From: Kribbella albertanoniae | GTDB taxonomy: Bacteria; Actinomycetota; Actinomycetes; Propionibacteriales; Kribbellaceae | Reading direction: 5' to 3' | Assembly (NCBI RefSeq): GCF_004348455.1 | Contig: NZ_SMKA01000020.1 | Coordinates: 1 to 61,650, forward strand | DNA length: 61,650 nucleotides | In this document: in pieces, positions 33,573 to 43,300 of the stretch | How the letters are laid out: each line of letters begins with the position of its first letter | Numbering within the stretch: position 1 is the first letter of the stretch | Position numbers and translations under genes: made by a program | Notes under the pieces: generated by a model | Seen by the model: the letters and a program-made list of their open reading frames with translations, nothing else | Told to the model about the DNA's origin: nothing | Database searches by the model: none

Positions 33573-33593
33573 GAGGGGAGATCCCCTCGTTTT
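33573..33593 (+). terminator. Candidate intrinsic terminator
   Basis: GAGGGGAGATCCCCTC is a perfect 16-bp palindrome (33573-33588), foldable as a 6-bp stem with a 4-nt loop and followed by GTTTT. Stem plus T-run is the classic form, but the T-run is short and the nearest upstream gene ends 370 bp away. Confidence 0.45.
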
Positions 33594-33791
33594 CCGGGCC
33601 GCAACCACAGGCCGGAAGGCGAGGTCCGGTGACCGCGGTTTCACGTTGTCTGGGGCTGACGGGCTGTGGCTGAGGTGCGTGATGCTCGAGTTCTGCGCTA
33701 TCCGGGGGATTGGGGGTGCTCGGTGACGAAAATCCATCGGATAACGCACGGGCCCGCCCGGCGTGCGGGAGATCGTGGGGCGGGAGTCACG

Positions 33792-33917
33792 TTGAGCATC
33801 CACCGACCATCTGGCACCCGCCGGAACGGTCGAACCGTGCTCAAGGTCGACCAGCCAACTCACCTTGTGCACCGATCAACCACGTTCCGGCCGCGCACAT
33901 GGTTGAGCGGTGCTCAA
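33792..33917. repeat. Palindromic repeat family 1: second locus, one dimer
   Basis: Two 53-bp units (33792-33844 and 33865-33917) with the same spacing (73 bp start to start) and boundaries as at 15010-15278, but diverged inside. In the inner stem the TCAACC/GGTTGA pairing of units 2 and 4 becomes CGACC/GGTCG in the first unit here: an A-T pair changes to G-C on both sides, so the fold is conserved. The flank CGTCGTACCGG is also shared. Confidence 0.85.
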
Positions 33918-34015
33918 CGTCGTACCGGCGCAGTCGCCGGCAGGCCCACCCGAAGGTTTCCGTGGCGCCGCGGCCGAGGAGGTGTTGCGATCGTTGACGG
34001 CATAGACTCCGGTCG

Positions 34016-34501
34016 GTGAACGGACTGCAGCGGCTGATTGGCAAGCTCGGGACCACCAAGGCCTTCGCGGGGGTCGGGCGGGCCCTGGTTCGCGTCGATG
34101 AGCGGTTGCTGCGCAGTACCAATGGCCGCTTCGGGGTCGGTACGTCGATCGGGCTGCGCACGTTGTTGCTCACGACAACCGGTCGTCGGAGTGGTCAGTT
34201 GCGGCAGGTCCCGCTCCTGTACGTCGAGCGCGACGGAGCGTTCGTGGTCATCGGCTCGAACTGGGGTGGCGAGAACCACCCCGCGTGGTCGGCCAATCTG
34301 ATCGCCCAGCCCGAGGCCAGCGCCACGGTCCGCGGCCGGACCGTCCCCGTCCACGCCCGGCTCCTCACCGGCGACGAACGCCAGCAGATGTGGGACGCCG
34401 TCGCCGCCTACTGGCCGGCGTACAACACCTACGCCACCCGCGCCCCGAACCGCGAGATCCGCGTCTTCCGGCTCGAGCCGGTCGAAGTCAGCCGAGGCTG
34501 A
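34016..34501 (+). CDS. Deazaflavin-dependent nitroreductase-like protein (DDN family)
   Basis: 161-residue split-barrel protein of the nitroreductase/quinone reductase family first described in mycobacteria (Ddn), which uses cofactor F420 or sometimes FMN or heme. Typical segments are LRTLLLTTTGRRSGQLRQVPLLYVERDGAFVVIGSNWGGENHPAWSANLIAQPEA split across the cofactor site, and MWDAVAAYWPAYNTYATRA near the end. The start is a GTG with a weak ribosome site. It overlaps the convergent downstream gene by 14 bp. It probably reduces quinones or protects against oxidants; the exact substrate is unknown. Confidence 0.85.
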   Translation: MNGLQRLIGKLGTTKAFAGVGRALVRVDERLLRSTNGRFGVGTSIGLRTLLLTTTGRRSGQLRQVPLLYVERDGAFVVIGSNWGGENHPAWSANLIAQPEASATVRGRTVPVHARLLTGDERQQMWDAVAAYWPAYNTYATRAPNREIRVFRLEPVEVSRG

Positions 34502-35264
34502 TCGTGGTCGCGGCGCTGGTGCCGTCGCGATACGTCACCCGGACCGGAACCGGCTTGTTGCCATCGAACTCCCAGCCCGGCAGCCAGAAGGCGAAGTAGC
34601 CGTTCGCGACCGTCGCCTTCACGACCCCGCGGGTCGGGCTGGTGTACGTCATGCCGACGATGTCGGAGCCGATCCGGCCCTCCGCGACCGTCACATAACC
34701 GGCCGGAGCACCACCTGCGGCGCCCATCCCGGACACCGCGATGTCGCGCGGGCCGACCAAAGGCCGGCCGGGACCACCGACGTGGCCGAAGCCGCTGCGG
34801 TTGCGGCCCGGCCCGACGTGCGTCAGACAGTTCGCCTCGAACTGGTCAGGTCCGGTCAGGATCACCATGGCCCAGTTGCCCCTCCGCTCGGCGATCGCGA
34901 CGTCGGTCCGCTCGACCTGCTCGTCCATCTCCTTCAAGGACTCGCGGCACTCGGCGACGGCCTTGGACTGCTGCTTGGCCGACATCCCGGCCGGCTGTGG
35001 GGTCCAGCCCGCGTAGGCGTCGCCGTTCGGGAATGGGCCGCCTTCGCGCGGCAGCAGGACCGTGGCGGCCCCGATCGCGACGGCCGCGGTGGCCACCAGG
35101 GCCCGGACCATCGGCCGCCGGAGCCGGTGCGGGCGCGGGCCGGCCACTGGATCGGTGGCGAGGATGCGTTCCAGGGTGGCCTGGGCCCGGGGGCTGTGTG
35201 GGTCGGGAGCAGAGGTTGCCGGGTCCAGGGTCTTCAGGTTGCGGAACTCGTCGAGGGGATTCAT
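34488..35264 (-). CDS. Membrane-anchored partner of ECF sigma factor (CU044_5270-like)
   Basis: 258-residue protein. A ~50-residue cytoplasmic N-terminus (NPLDEFRNLKTLD...) precedes one membrane helix (MVRALVATAAVAIGAATVLLP) and a ~180-residue outer domain with no known motif, predicted mostly beta. Its ATG overlaps the stop of the sigma factor gene (ATGA). This gene order and topology are those of anti-sigma factors or related membrane partners, and the sequence resembles the actinobacterial CU044_5270-type family. No zinc-binding HxxxCxxC motif is present, so a ZAS-type anti-sigma mechanism is unlikely. Function as an anti-sigma factor is inference. Confidence 0.8.
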   Translation of the reverse strand: MNPLDEFRNLKTLDPATSAPDPHSPRAQATLERILATDPVAGPRPHRLRRPMVRALVATAAVAIGAATVLLPREGGPFPNGDAYAGWTPQPAGMSAKQQSKAVAECRESLKEMDEQVERTDVAIAERRGNWAMVILTGPDQFEANCLTHVGPGRNRSGFGHVGGPGRPLVGPRDIAVSGMGAAGGAPAGYVTVAEGRIGSDIVGMTYTSPTRGVVKATVANGYFAFWLPGWEFDGNKPVPVRVTYRDGTSAATTISLG

Positions 35265-35818
35265 GAGGGGTGCCCTTCCTTGAGGTGCACGGGGGTGACG
35301 CGTGCGGGGGTGGGGCGGTGATCCAGCTGACCGCGCAGGGCATTGCGCGCCCGGGACAGCCGGAGGCGGTAGGCGACGCTCGTGATGCCGAGCACCGCCG
35401 CGGCCTCGCGGCTCGGGAGGTCGTCGATCACTGCCAGAGCAAGGGCCTCCTGATGGACGGCGGACAGTCGCTCCCACGCTCGTGCGAGGTCGACCTGCCG
35501 CGCTACCAGCTCGGCGTCGTCCGGTAGCGAGGTGGTGGTCACCTCGGCCAGACGGACCGCGACTGCCTGTTGCCGGCGGGCGCCTCGATGGCTGTTCAGG
35601 ATCGTGTTGCGGACGATCCCGAACAACCACGCCCGCGCCTGCGGCAACTGCGCCGGTACGGCGTCCAGCCGTCGCCAGGCGGCCAGAAACGCTTCCGCCA
35701 CGGTGTCCTCAGCCTGGACCTCCGGCACTCGTCGCTGCGCGAACCGCACGAGATCGGCGTACGTCGCCTCGTACAGGGCGACGAACCGTTCCGCGCGCTC
35801 ATCCGGTTGCTTGCTCAT
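35261..35818 (-). CDS. ECF-type sigma-70 family RNA polymerase sigma factor
   Basis: 185-residue sigma factor with regions 2 and 4 only. Region 2 includes ALYEATYADLVRFAQRRV and EDTVAEAFLAAWRRLD with the -10-binding ARAWLFGIVRNTILNSHRG. Region 4 is RLSAVHQEALALAVIDDLPSREAAAVLGITSVAYRLRLSRARNAL. It is coupled to the following membrane-protein gene by a 4-bp overlap, and its start lies 34 bp after the stop of the secreted glycosidase-like gene. It should direct transcription of a small stress or surface regulon, usually including its own operon. Confidence 0.92.
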   Translation of the reverse strand: MSKQPDERAERFVALYEATYADLVRFAQRRVPEVQAEDTVAEAFLAAWRRLDAVPAQLPQARAWLFGIVRNTILNSHRGARRQQAVAVRLAEVTTTSLPDDAELVARQVDLARAWERLSAVHQEALALAVIDDLPSREAAAVLGITSVAYRLRLSRARNALRGQLDHRPTPARVTPVHLKEGHPS

Positions 35819-35852
35819 GCCCCTACCTGTCCACCACACCCCAAGGTGTATC

Positions 35853-37913
35853 TCACCAAAGGGTGAGCGAATCCGGGTCGACAGATCCGTCGTCGGCGTC
35901 GTGCCGCAGCGTGATCGTGTTGGCCCCGGCCGCCAGGTCGACCGTGGCGTACGCGGACGACCAGGTCGTGTTCCAGTCACCGGTCGGCAGGAACTCGACC
36001 TTCCGCGGTACGGCACCGTTCACCAGCAGCGTGAGAGTGTTCGTGGTGTCGGTGCCGTTGCTGTAGCGGATCTCGACGACCTGCGGTCCCGGCCGGGCCG
36101 CGGTCACATCGACGGTCACCGAACTACCACTCGCCTGGTCGAGCCAACCGACGTACCCGCTGCCGGTGTAGCCATTGCCGACGGTGTCGAGCCGGCCGGT
36201 CCCGGTCAGCCGGCCGTCCTCGGCCTCCACGCGCGGCGGCAACGCCGTACCGGCTGCGCGCAGCAGCAACTCCTTGCGGGTCCTCGCCATCAGGTCCGTG
36301 TCGTCGGTGAAGTTGTCATAGCCGCGCATCAACGCATCCGCGAGCCGCTGCGCCGCCGCGGGATCGCGCCGCTTCAGAATCGACAGCAGCTCGTACTCCT
36401 CATTCCCGTCCCGCGTCGCCAGCGACCGCACGCTCGTCCGCACCGTCCCATTCGCCAGATCGGGATAGACGATGTACCCATCCCCAGGGAACTCCTCGAC
36501 ATTGCCGAACTGCCCCGCGGTCCACGCGTTGTAACCCCAGTGGAAGAACCCCGTCGCGCCGTACTTGAAGTTGCCCCAGGCAAGCTGTCGGGCCGTGTAC
36601 GCCGGATAGTTCGACCACCGGTTGAGCCAGCCCAACCGGGCATCCGGCTGCAGGCAGACGTACGTCCACACCTCGTCACCGGCCGCCTGCCGATCGCGGT
36701 AGAACTGCTCGTTCTCCTGCAGCTTGTCGATCAGCGGGATCCACACCGACAGATTGCCGGCCAGCTCGGGGAAGAGACCGATCACCGCATCCTGGGTCTT
36801 GGCGTCCGCACCGAAGTACTGCCGGTACTTGCCGACCGCCCAGTTGTAGTTGTCGAGCTTGTCCTCCTTCGGCTCGTCGGAGATCGTCTGGTACCAGATA
36901 TCCGACCAGCCCTTCGCGTCCAGATGCGCCTTCAACGCCGGCAGGTACTGGTCGAGCCAGCGGTCCGCCTTCGCACTGCCCACCGGCGCCAGCGTCACCT
37001 TGTGCTGACCGTCGACGTTGTCGATGATCCACACCTGGTCGGTGTGGAGCGCGTTCAGCAACGGGTTGCCGCGTAGCCGCGCCACCGAGCCGTGCCGGAT
37101 GAAGAGCTCGACGAACTGATCGAACTTCGACCAGTCGAAGTGGTACGTGTCCCCCACCAGCGTGGTCGGCCCGTCCAGCAGCGGATCGATCGAGATGTGC
37201 ACCTGGTTCTGCCGGGTCGCCTTCTGCTCCTTGGCGAAATCCTCCATCAGCTTCCACCACTGCGCCGAGTACCGCGGGAAGCGGTACCGGTCGACGATCT
37301 CGTCGGCGACCACACTGCCGTCGAGGTCGGCGTACTCGTTGAAGAAGACGTTCCAGGTGCTGTAGATGTACTTGCTGTCGATCGCGTTCGGCGCGTCGAT
37401 CGGATACACCGTCAGCCGCATCGGTACGGCGATCGCCCCGGTGCTCGTCGCGACGTCGACCGAGCCCGTGTAGGTTCCGGCGGCCTGCCCGGCCGGCACG
37501 TTCACGGTGACCCAGATGCCTTGGGTCCTGTTCGCGGCCACGGTCGTCGAGCGCTCGTTTCCCAGCGGATCGGGGAACAGTTGCCCGCCCTCCGGTGCAT
37601 GGTGGTTCTGGAACTTGTACTCCAGGTTCCCGGCCGGGATGGACCCCGCCGACCCGGTCAGCGCGCTGAACGTGACGCCCGTGATCGTGAACGACGCGGT
37701 GTGCCGCAACAGGATCTGGTACGACTCGGCCTCGTTGCGCGCGGCGTCCCAGTTGATCGACGTACTCGCGCCGGCCGGGCGTTGGTCGGTCTGGAACACC
37801 CGCTTCCACGAGTCGGCGGTCCAGACCCGCGCGACCGCGGCGACCGCCGGAGTCGCTCCGGTCATCAGCAGGGCGAGTACGACGAGCGGGATGAGCAGGC
37901 GGTGAGGGCTCAT
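35853..37913 (-). CDS. Secreted DUF4091 glycosidase-like protein with carbohydrate-binding module
   Basis: 686-residue exported protein. A Sec signal (residues 1-~27, LLIPLVVLALLMTGATPAVAA) is followed by a beta-sandwich region and a large catalytic-type domain resembling the DUF4091 glycoside-hydrolase-like family (YWYQTISDEPKEDK-type acidic segment and FHWGYNAWTAGQFGNVEEFPGDGYIVYPD). A C-terminal CBM6/35-like module (VEAEDGRLTGTGRLDTVGNGY... to ...NTITLRHDADDGSVDPDSLTLW) ends it. It is divergent from an RpiR regulator 85 bp away. It probably acts on extracellular polysaccharide; the substrate is unknown. The start is fixed by the signal peptide. Confidence 0.85.
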   Translation of the reverse strand: MSPHRLLIPLVVLALLMTGATPAVAAVARVWTADSWKRVFQTDQRPAGASTSINWDAARNEAESYQILLRHTASFTITGVTFSALTGSAGSIPAGNLEYKFQNHHAPEGGQLFPDPLGNERSTTVAANRTQGIWVTVNVPAGQAAGTYTGSVDVATSTGAIAVPMRLTVYPIDAPNAIDSKYIYSTWNVFFNEYADLDGSVVADEIVDRYRFPRYSAQWWKLMEDFAKEQKATRQNQVHISIDPLLDGPTTLVGDTYHFDWSKFDQFVELFIRHGSVARLRGNPLLNALHTDQVWIIDNVDGQHKVTLAPVGSAKADRWLDQYLPALKAHLDAKGWSDIWYQTISDEPKEDKLDNYNWAVGKYRQYFGADAKTQDAVIGLFPELAGNLSVWIPLIDKLQENEQFYRDRQAAGDEVWTYVCLQPDARLGWLNRWSNYPAYTARQLAWGNFKYGATGFFHWGYNAWTAGQFGNVEEFPGDGYIVYPDLANGTVRTSVRSLATRDGNEEYELLSILKRRDPAAAQRLADALMRGYDNFTDDTDLMARTRKELLLRAAGTALPPRVEAEDGRLTGTGRLDTVGNGYTGSGYVGWLDQASGSSVTVDVTAARPGPQVVEIRYSNGTDTTNTLTLLVNGAVPRKVEFLPTGDWNTTWSSAYATVDLAAGANTITLRHDADDGSVDPDSLTLW

Positions 37914-37946
37914 AAGCAGATCTCCTTGCCGTGAGCTGCAACATGG

Positions 37947-37957
37947 GTGAAAATCAC
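37947..37957. promoter_or_regulatory. Candidate operator between glycosidase-like and RpiR genes
   Basis: GTGAAAATCAC (GTGA-N3-TCAC), with a further CATTCAC 9 bp on, lies in the 85-bp divergent gap. A regulator encoded beside its target commonly binds such a site. The assignment to the RpiR protein is inference. Confidence 0.35.
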
Positions 37958-37998
37958 TCTCAGGCATTCACTCCGGCTTGACAAGGATTATCACCAGC

Positions 37999-38853
37999 AT
38001 GCAGACCTCGGGAGTTCTGGACCTGGTGCTCACGTTCCGTGCCCAGATGCCGGCCACGATGGCCCGGGTGGCCGCCGTACTGGAGGCTGATCCGGCCGCG
38101 CCACTCGAGCTGTCCATCACCGGCCTGGCCGAGCGCGCCGGGACCTCCGCGGCAACCGTCACCCGGCTCTGCCGCCTGCTCGGCTTCTCCGGTTATCCAG
38201 CCCTCCGAGTGGCAGCCGCCCAGGACGTCGGCCGCGGGGATCGCGACCGGGCCTGGCTCACCGACTTCGGCGACTCCTTCGCCCCTGGCGACTCACCGTC
38301 GACCGTCCTCTCGACCCTGCTGAACGCCCAACTCGTCGCCATCCGGACCACCGCCCAGCAGTACGACCTGGCCGCGCTCACCGACCTCGCCACGCGCATC
38401 CGCAACTGCCAAAAACTCGACGTGTACGCCGTCGCCGGCAGCGGGCTGGTCGGCCGCGAACTCGCCGCCCGGCTGGCCCGGTTGGGTGTCAACGCGCACG
38501 CCCACATCGACCGGCACAGCGGTCTCCCGAGCGCCGCTCTGCTCGACGAAAACTGTGTGGCACTGGGGATCTCGAACCACGGCGACACCGAGGACACGCT
38601 CGGAATGTTGTCCGAGGCAACGAGACACCAGGCCTGGACGGTCGCGATCACCAGCTCCCCGGAGACGGCCATGGCAGCAATCGCCGATCAGCACATCACT
38701 GCCGCTTCCCCGCACTCCGACGTACAGCCCGATGAGGTTGCCGCCCGGCACGCTCAGCTCCTGACCGCCGACCTGCTCTATCTGCTCGTCGCCCAGGTCG
38801 ACCCCGCGCGCACCGCCCGCACTTTGGCTGCGACTGCCGAAGCCTTCCAGTGA
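37999..38853 (+). CDS. RpiR-family (MurR/RpiR) transcriptional regulator
   Basis: 284-residue regulator. The N-terminal RpiR helix-turn-helix is ELSITGLAERAGTSAATVTRLCRLLGFSGYPALRVAAAQD. The C-terminal SIS sugar-phosphate-binding domain includes KLDVYAVAGSGLVGRELAARLARLG and CVALGISNHGDTEDTLGMLSEATRH. Such regulators sense phosphosugars or amino sugars. The divergent secreted glycosidase-like gene suggests that it controls breakdown of an extracellular glycan. ATG at 37999 is chosen over an in-frame TTG at 37978, which looks like part of a TTGACA promoter element. Confidence 0.92.
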   Translation: MQTSGVLDLVLTFRAQMPATMARVAAVLEADPAAPLELSITGLAERAGTSAATVTRLCRLLGFSGYPALRVAAAQDVGRGDRDRAWLTDFGDSFAPGDSPSTVLSTLLNAQLVAIRTTAQQYDLAALTDLATRIRNCQKLDVYAVAGSGLVGRELAARLARLGVNAHAHIDRHSGLPSAALLDENCVALGISNHGDTEDTLGMLSEATRHQAWTVAITSSPETAMAAIADQHITAASPHSDVQPDEVAARHAQLLTADLLYLLVAQVDPARTARTLAATAEAFQ

Positions 38854-38902
38854 GTGATCTTGACGGCAATCCGTGGACCCCCTCTGTTCTTCCACGATTC
38901 GC

Positions 38903-38921
38903 TTAGGTTAGCCTCGCCTAA
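38903..38921 (+). promoter_or_regulatory. Iron box (IdeR/DmdR/DtxR operator)
   Basis: TTAGGTTAGCCTCGCCTAA matches the 19-bp iron-box consensus TTAGGTTAGSCTAACCTAA at 17 of 19 positions. It lies 25 bp before the start of the N-monooxygenase gene. It should bind the Fe(II)-loaded repressor, so the gene is expected to be on when iron is low. Confidence 0.9.
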
Positions 38922-38945
38922 CAGCCAACGAGGAGGACCCGCCCT

Positions 38946-40247
38946 GTGGAAGGCTTCGAACTGATCGGGGTCGGTTTCGGCCCATCCAACCTCGCCCTGG
39001 CGATCGCTGCCGGGGAACTCGGCGCGGCGACCCCGCGGCAGCTGTTCCTGGAGCGGCAGCCACGGTTCGGCTGGCACCGCGGGATGCTGATCGAGGACGC
39101 GACCATGCAGGTCTCGTTCCTCAAGGATCTGGTCACCCTGCGCAACCCGGCCAGCCAGTTCACCTTTCTGAACTTCCTGCACCAGAGTGGCCGCCTGATC
39201 GACTTCATCAACAACAAGACGCTCTTCCCGCTCCGCGTCGAGTTCCACGACTACCTCGAGTGGGCCGCGGCCCAGGTCGAAGACGTCGTGCACTACGACC
39301 GGACCGTGGAGGCCGTTCGGCCGATCACGAACGATGGCGTCGTGGGCGAATTCGAGGTCACCTCGGTGTCTGCCGACGGCAGCCTCCGCGAGACGTACCG
39401 GACCCGCAACCTCATCCTCGGGACCGGCCTGTCGCCGCGGCTGCCCGAGGGTGTGACGGCGTCGGACCGGGTCTGGCACAACCGCGACCTGCTCGACCGC
39501 ATCGATCAGCTCGGCGACGACGCCGCGCCGCGCCGGGTGGTCGTCGTCGGCGCCGGCCAGAGCGCGGCCGAGGTCACCGGCTTCCTGCACGAGCGGTTCC
39601 CGACCGCCGAGGTGTGCTCGGTGTTCTCGCGGTTCGGCTACAGCCCGGCCGACGACAGCCCGTTCGCGAACCGGGTGTTCGACCCGGCCGCGGTCGACGA
39701 GTTCTACTCGGCGCCGGAGGACGTGAAGCAGCAGCTTCTCGGCTATCACGCGAACACGAACTACTCGGTCGTCGACACCGAGGTCATCCAGGACCTGTAC
39801 CGCCGCAGCTACCGCGAGCGCATCGTGGGCAAGGAGCGGTTGCGGTTCTTCAACGTCGCCCGGGTGATCGACCTGCACGACTCCCCCACCGGCGTCTCGC
39901 TCACGATCGAGTCGCTGAGCACCGGTCAGAAGACGCCGCTCGACGCGGACCTGGTCGTGTTCTGCACCGGCTACACCCCGGGCGACCCGACCGACCTGCT
40001 CGGTGACCTGGGTAGCGAGTGCCGGCGAGACCAGGCCGGGCGGGTGCGGATCGGCCGCGACTACCGCGTCGTCACGACTCCGACCGTCCGGGCCGGTATC
40101 TACCTGCAGGGTGGGGGCACCGAGCACAGCCACGGTCTGGCGTCGTCGCTGCTCTCGAACATCTCCGTGCGGGCCGGCGAGATTCTCGACTCGATCCGGC
40201 AGCAGCCGGTCGCGCCGCTCCGCAAGGCGGAGCACGCGGTCGCCTGA
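38946..40247 (+). CDS. Lysine/ornithine/diamine N-monooxygenase (siderophore type)
   Basis: 433-residue flavin-dependent N-hydroxylase of the IucD/SidA/PvdA/DesB family, which makes the N-hydroxy amine used in hydroxamate siderophores. Marks are the FAD motif GVGFGPSNLALAIAAGE, LEDATMQVSFLKDLVTLRNPASQFTFLNFL, the NADPH motif VVVGAGQSAAEVTGFL and the C-terminal TEHSHGLASSLLSNISVRAGEIL. GTG start at 38946 follows GAGGAGG. An iron box upstream confirms iron control. No siderophore synthetase, acetyltransferase or uptake gene is next to it, so its substrate (ornithine, lysine, cadaverine or putrescine) remains open. Confidence 0.93.
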   Translation: MEGFELIGVGFGPSNLALAIAAGELGAATPRQLFLERQPRFGWHRGMLIEDATMQVSFLKDLVTLRNPASQFTFLNFLHQSGRLIDFINNKTLFPLRVEFHDYLEWAAAQVEDVVHYDRTVEAVRPITNDGVVGEFEVTSVSADGSLRETYRTRNLILGTGLSPRLPEGVTASDRVWHNRDLLDRIDQLGDDAAPRRVVVVGAGQSAAEVTGFLHERFPTAEVCSVFSRFGYSPADDSPFANRVFDPAAVDEFYSAPEDVKQQLLGYHANTNYSVVDTEVIQDLYRRSYRERIVGKERLRFFNVARVIDLHDSPTGVSLTIESLSTGQKTPLDADLVVFCTGYTPGDPTDLLGDLGSECRRDQAGRVRIGRDYRVVTTPTVRAGIYLQGGGTEHSHGLASSLLSNISVRAGEILDSIRQQPVAPLRKAEHAVA

Positions 40248-40345
40248 AGGGTCAGCCTTCCGGGCAACGACCAACCAACTCACCCCGCGCTGCGTCAGCC
40301 AACCGAAGCGGGAATGTCCCGTGGAACCGACTCGGGGGTTGGCGA

Positions 40346-43300
40346 ATGCGATTCAGTAGATCGGTGGTGGCCTTGGCCGGGGCGGCCTTGCTCACCACAG
40401 CCGCTGGGGTGGCGGCGACCGCGAGTACGCGCGGCCTTGCGCAGGAGGCCGCGCGTACTCGGGTCGGAGCCGGGTGGCAGTCCGGCGCACAACCAGGAGA
40501 CAGGCAGCGGGTCCTGACCTTGCTGACCGGTGACCGGGTCGCCGTGACTGCGCGGCCGGGGATGCCGGAGCAGGTGCGATTCCTGCCGACGGCGGGCAGT
40601 GGTTCGGCGGGGGCCACTGTTTCCCGCGCGAACGGCCACACCTTCGTCGTACCGTTCGCAGCGCGCACACCGATCGCCTCCGGGCGGGTGGACCGCCAAC
40701 TCTTCGACATCACGACCCTGCTCGCGCAACTCGGCGACGACCAGGCTTCGGACCGAATCCCGGTCATCATCGAGTACGACGGCCCGCCACGCGAGGCGGC
40801 TGCCAAGGCGCAGCGTGCGCTGCCGGGGAGCGCGGACGGTACGGCGCTCACCTCGATCGGAGCGCGCGCCGAGTCGGTTCGCCGTACGACGGCCAATGAG
40901 TTCTGGCAGTCGCTGGCCGGCACCGGACTGCAGAAGCGGTCGGCCCAAGCCGTCCGCAAAGTCTCGCTGGACCGGAAGGTCGCACCGGCCCTCGACCGGA
41001 GCGTGCCACAGATCGGCACGCCTGCGGCATGGAAGCGCGGCCTGACCGGCAAGGGCATCAAGGTCGCCGTACTCGACACCGGGATCGATGCCACGCACCC
41101 GGATCTGAAAGGCAGAGTCCAGGCAGCCAAGGACTTCTCCGGCTCCGGGAACATCCTTGACCACGACGGGCACGGCACCCACGTCGCGGGCACGGTCGGC
41201 GGCAGCGGGGCCGGATCGAAGGGCAAGCACCGCGGCGTCGCACCGGAGGTCACCCTGCTCAACGGCAAGGTGATCGACGACGACGGCATGTCGTCGGAGT
41301 CCAAAGTCATCGCCGGGATGGAGTGGGCCGTTGCCCAAGGCGCCAAAGTCGTCAACCTCAGCCTGCACGCCGACGGGACCGACGGCACCTCTGCCCTCGC
41401 GCGTTCACTCGATGCCTTGAGCAAGAAGTCCGGCACCCTGTTCGTCGCCGCGGCCGGCAACGGTTGTGGCGGCCGGGGACTGATCCAGGCACCGGGCGCC
41501 GCCGAGCAGGCGCTGACCGTCGCCAACCTCGAGCGTGACGGCAGCCTGAACGAAAGCTCTTGCCTCGGACCGAACCCGGACCACACCGGCAAGCCGGATA
41601 TCGCCGCGCCGGGCACCGACATCGTGTCGGCGCTCGCCGCTGGCAGCGAGGGCCAGCCGGTCGACAAGTACTACACGCCCATGACCGGTACGTCGATGGC
41701 CACACCTCACGTGGTTGGCGCGGCCGCACTGCTCGCCCAGCAGCACCGCGACTGGAAGGGTGACCGGCTCAAGGCCCGGTTGATCTCAACCGCCGATCCG
41801 CTGGGCAAGCAGCCGCTCGACGATGCCGGGACCGGCCGCGTCGATGCCGACCAGGCCACCGACAACAGCATTACGGTCGACACCGCCGAGCTGGAGATGG
41901 GTACCTACCTCTGGCCGCACCGGGCGCCGAAGCCCTTCAGCCAGGTGCTCACCTACCAGAACACGAGCACGACCGCCGTCACCCTCAACCTCACCGCGCC
42001 GCTCGACCCGGGTGCCACCGGCGCGGCACCGAAGCTCAGCACCACGAAGCTCGTCGTACCGGCCAAGGGCAAAGCCTCGGTCACGGTCTCGGCCGACCCC
42101 GGGCGGGGCAAGGTCGGCCGGCACACCGGACGCATCATTGCGACTCCGGCCAAGGGCGATCCGCTGTTCACGTCGTACGGGTGGTTCCTCGAGCCCGAGA
42201 TGTACGACGTCACCGTGAAGGGGATTCTCGGCGACGGTACGCCGGCCGACAGCTTGCTGTTCGTCACCCGGCCCGACGGTGGACCCGTTGACACGTGGGA
42301 AGGCAACGGCGGACCGGACCTGATCAACGGGGTTGCGAAGATGCGGATCGCGCCCGGTGTCTACTCGATCGCGGGCACGTTCCTGCAGCCCGCCACGGCG
42401 ACCACCGCCGACCGGTTGGTGATCGCGGCCCAGCCCGAGGTGCGGATCCGCAAGACGACCACGGTGACGCTGGATGCGCGCAAGGCGGTTCCGGTCAAGG
42501 TCGCCCTTGCTGGGAAGCATCAGCTCGTGCCTGCGGCATCCTCGATGGCCTACTACCGGCTGAATCGGTTCGGCAAGCTCAGCGGCTTCGAAGAGGTCGA
42601 GATCGACGATGCGCCGATCGAGCTGCGGGCCGTTCCGACGTCCGGTGTCACGGTCGGGAAGATGGAGTTCAGCGCGGCGAGCAGGCTCGAGACACCGGCG
42701 TACCGGCTGAAGCTCGGGACGAAGGAACTGCCGGTCGCGGAACTGACGGACGGGCCGCGCTTCGCCGGCACCAAACAGCTGACTGCCGTCAACGCGGGGA
42801 CCGGTACGGCGGCCGACCTGAAGCGTGCCGTCGGCAAGCTGGCGGTGGTTGCGATGGACGGGATGCAGGCACAGGCGGAGATCGCGGAGGCGGCTCAGCG
42901 GGCCAAGGTCGGCGGGGTGCTGTTCTACGACCCGAACATCTCGGGGTTCGGTGTCGACAGCCTCTTCCTCGGCGACCGGACGCTGCGGATTCCGGTCCTG
43001 CAGACCTCGCGCGAGGTGGCCAAGACATTGCCCGGCAAGGTGGTTCGGATCGACGGGGCGCTTGGATCGCCGGAGGTGTTCGACCTGCTGAAGGCGTGGG
43101 CCGGCCGGGTTCCCGCTCGGCCGGTGCACCAGTACTGGAAGCCGCAGCTGGCACGGATCGCGGAGTCGTATGCGGTGCACAGCACGGCCACGCAACTGTG
43201 GGAGTCGAAGGTCGGGTACACGCCGCTCGGCGAGGCGCACGGGCTCAGCCCGCTCCCGCTCTCGATCGGTCCGTTCCGGCGGATCGCCTATGTGAGACCG

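Noticed and set aside
33342..33632. Small open frames in the 33.2-34.0 kb gap
   Set aside because: They run through palindromic repeats (the SSDV-type segments come from repeat family 2), lack ribosome sites and have no coding-like codon bias along their length.
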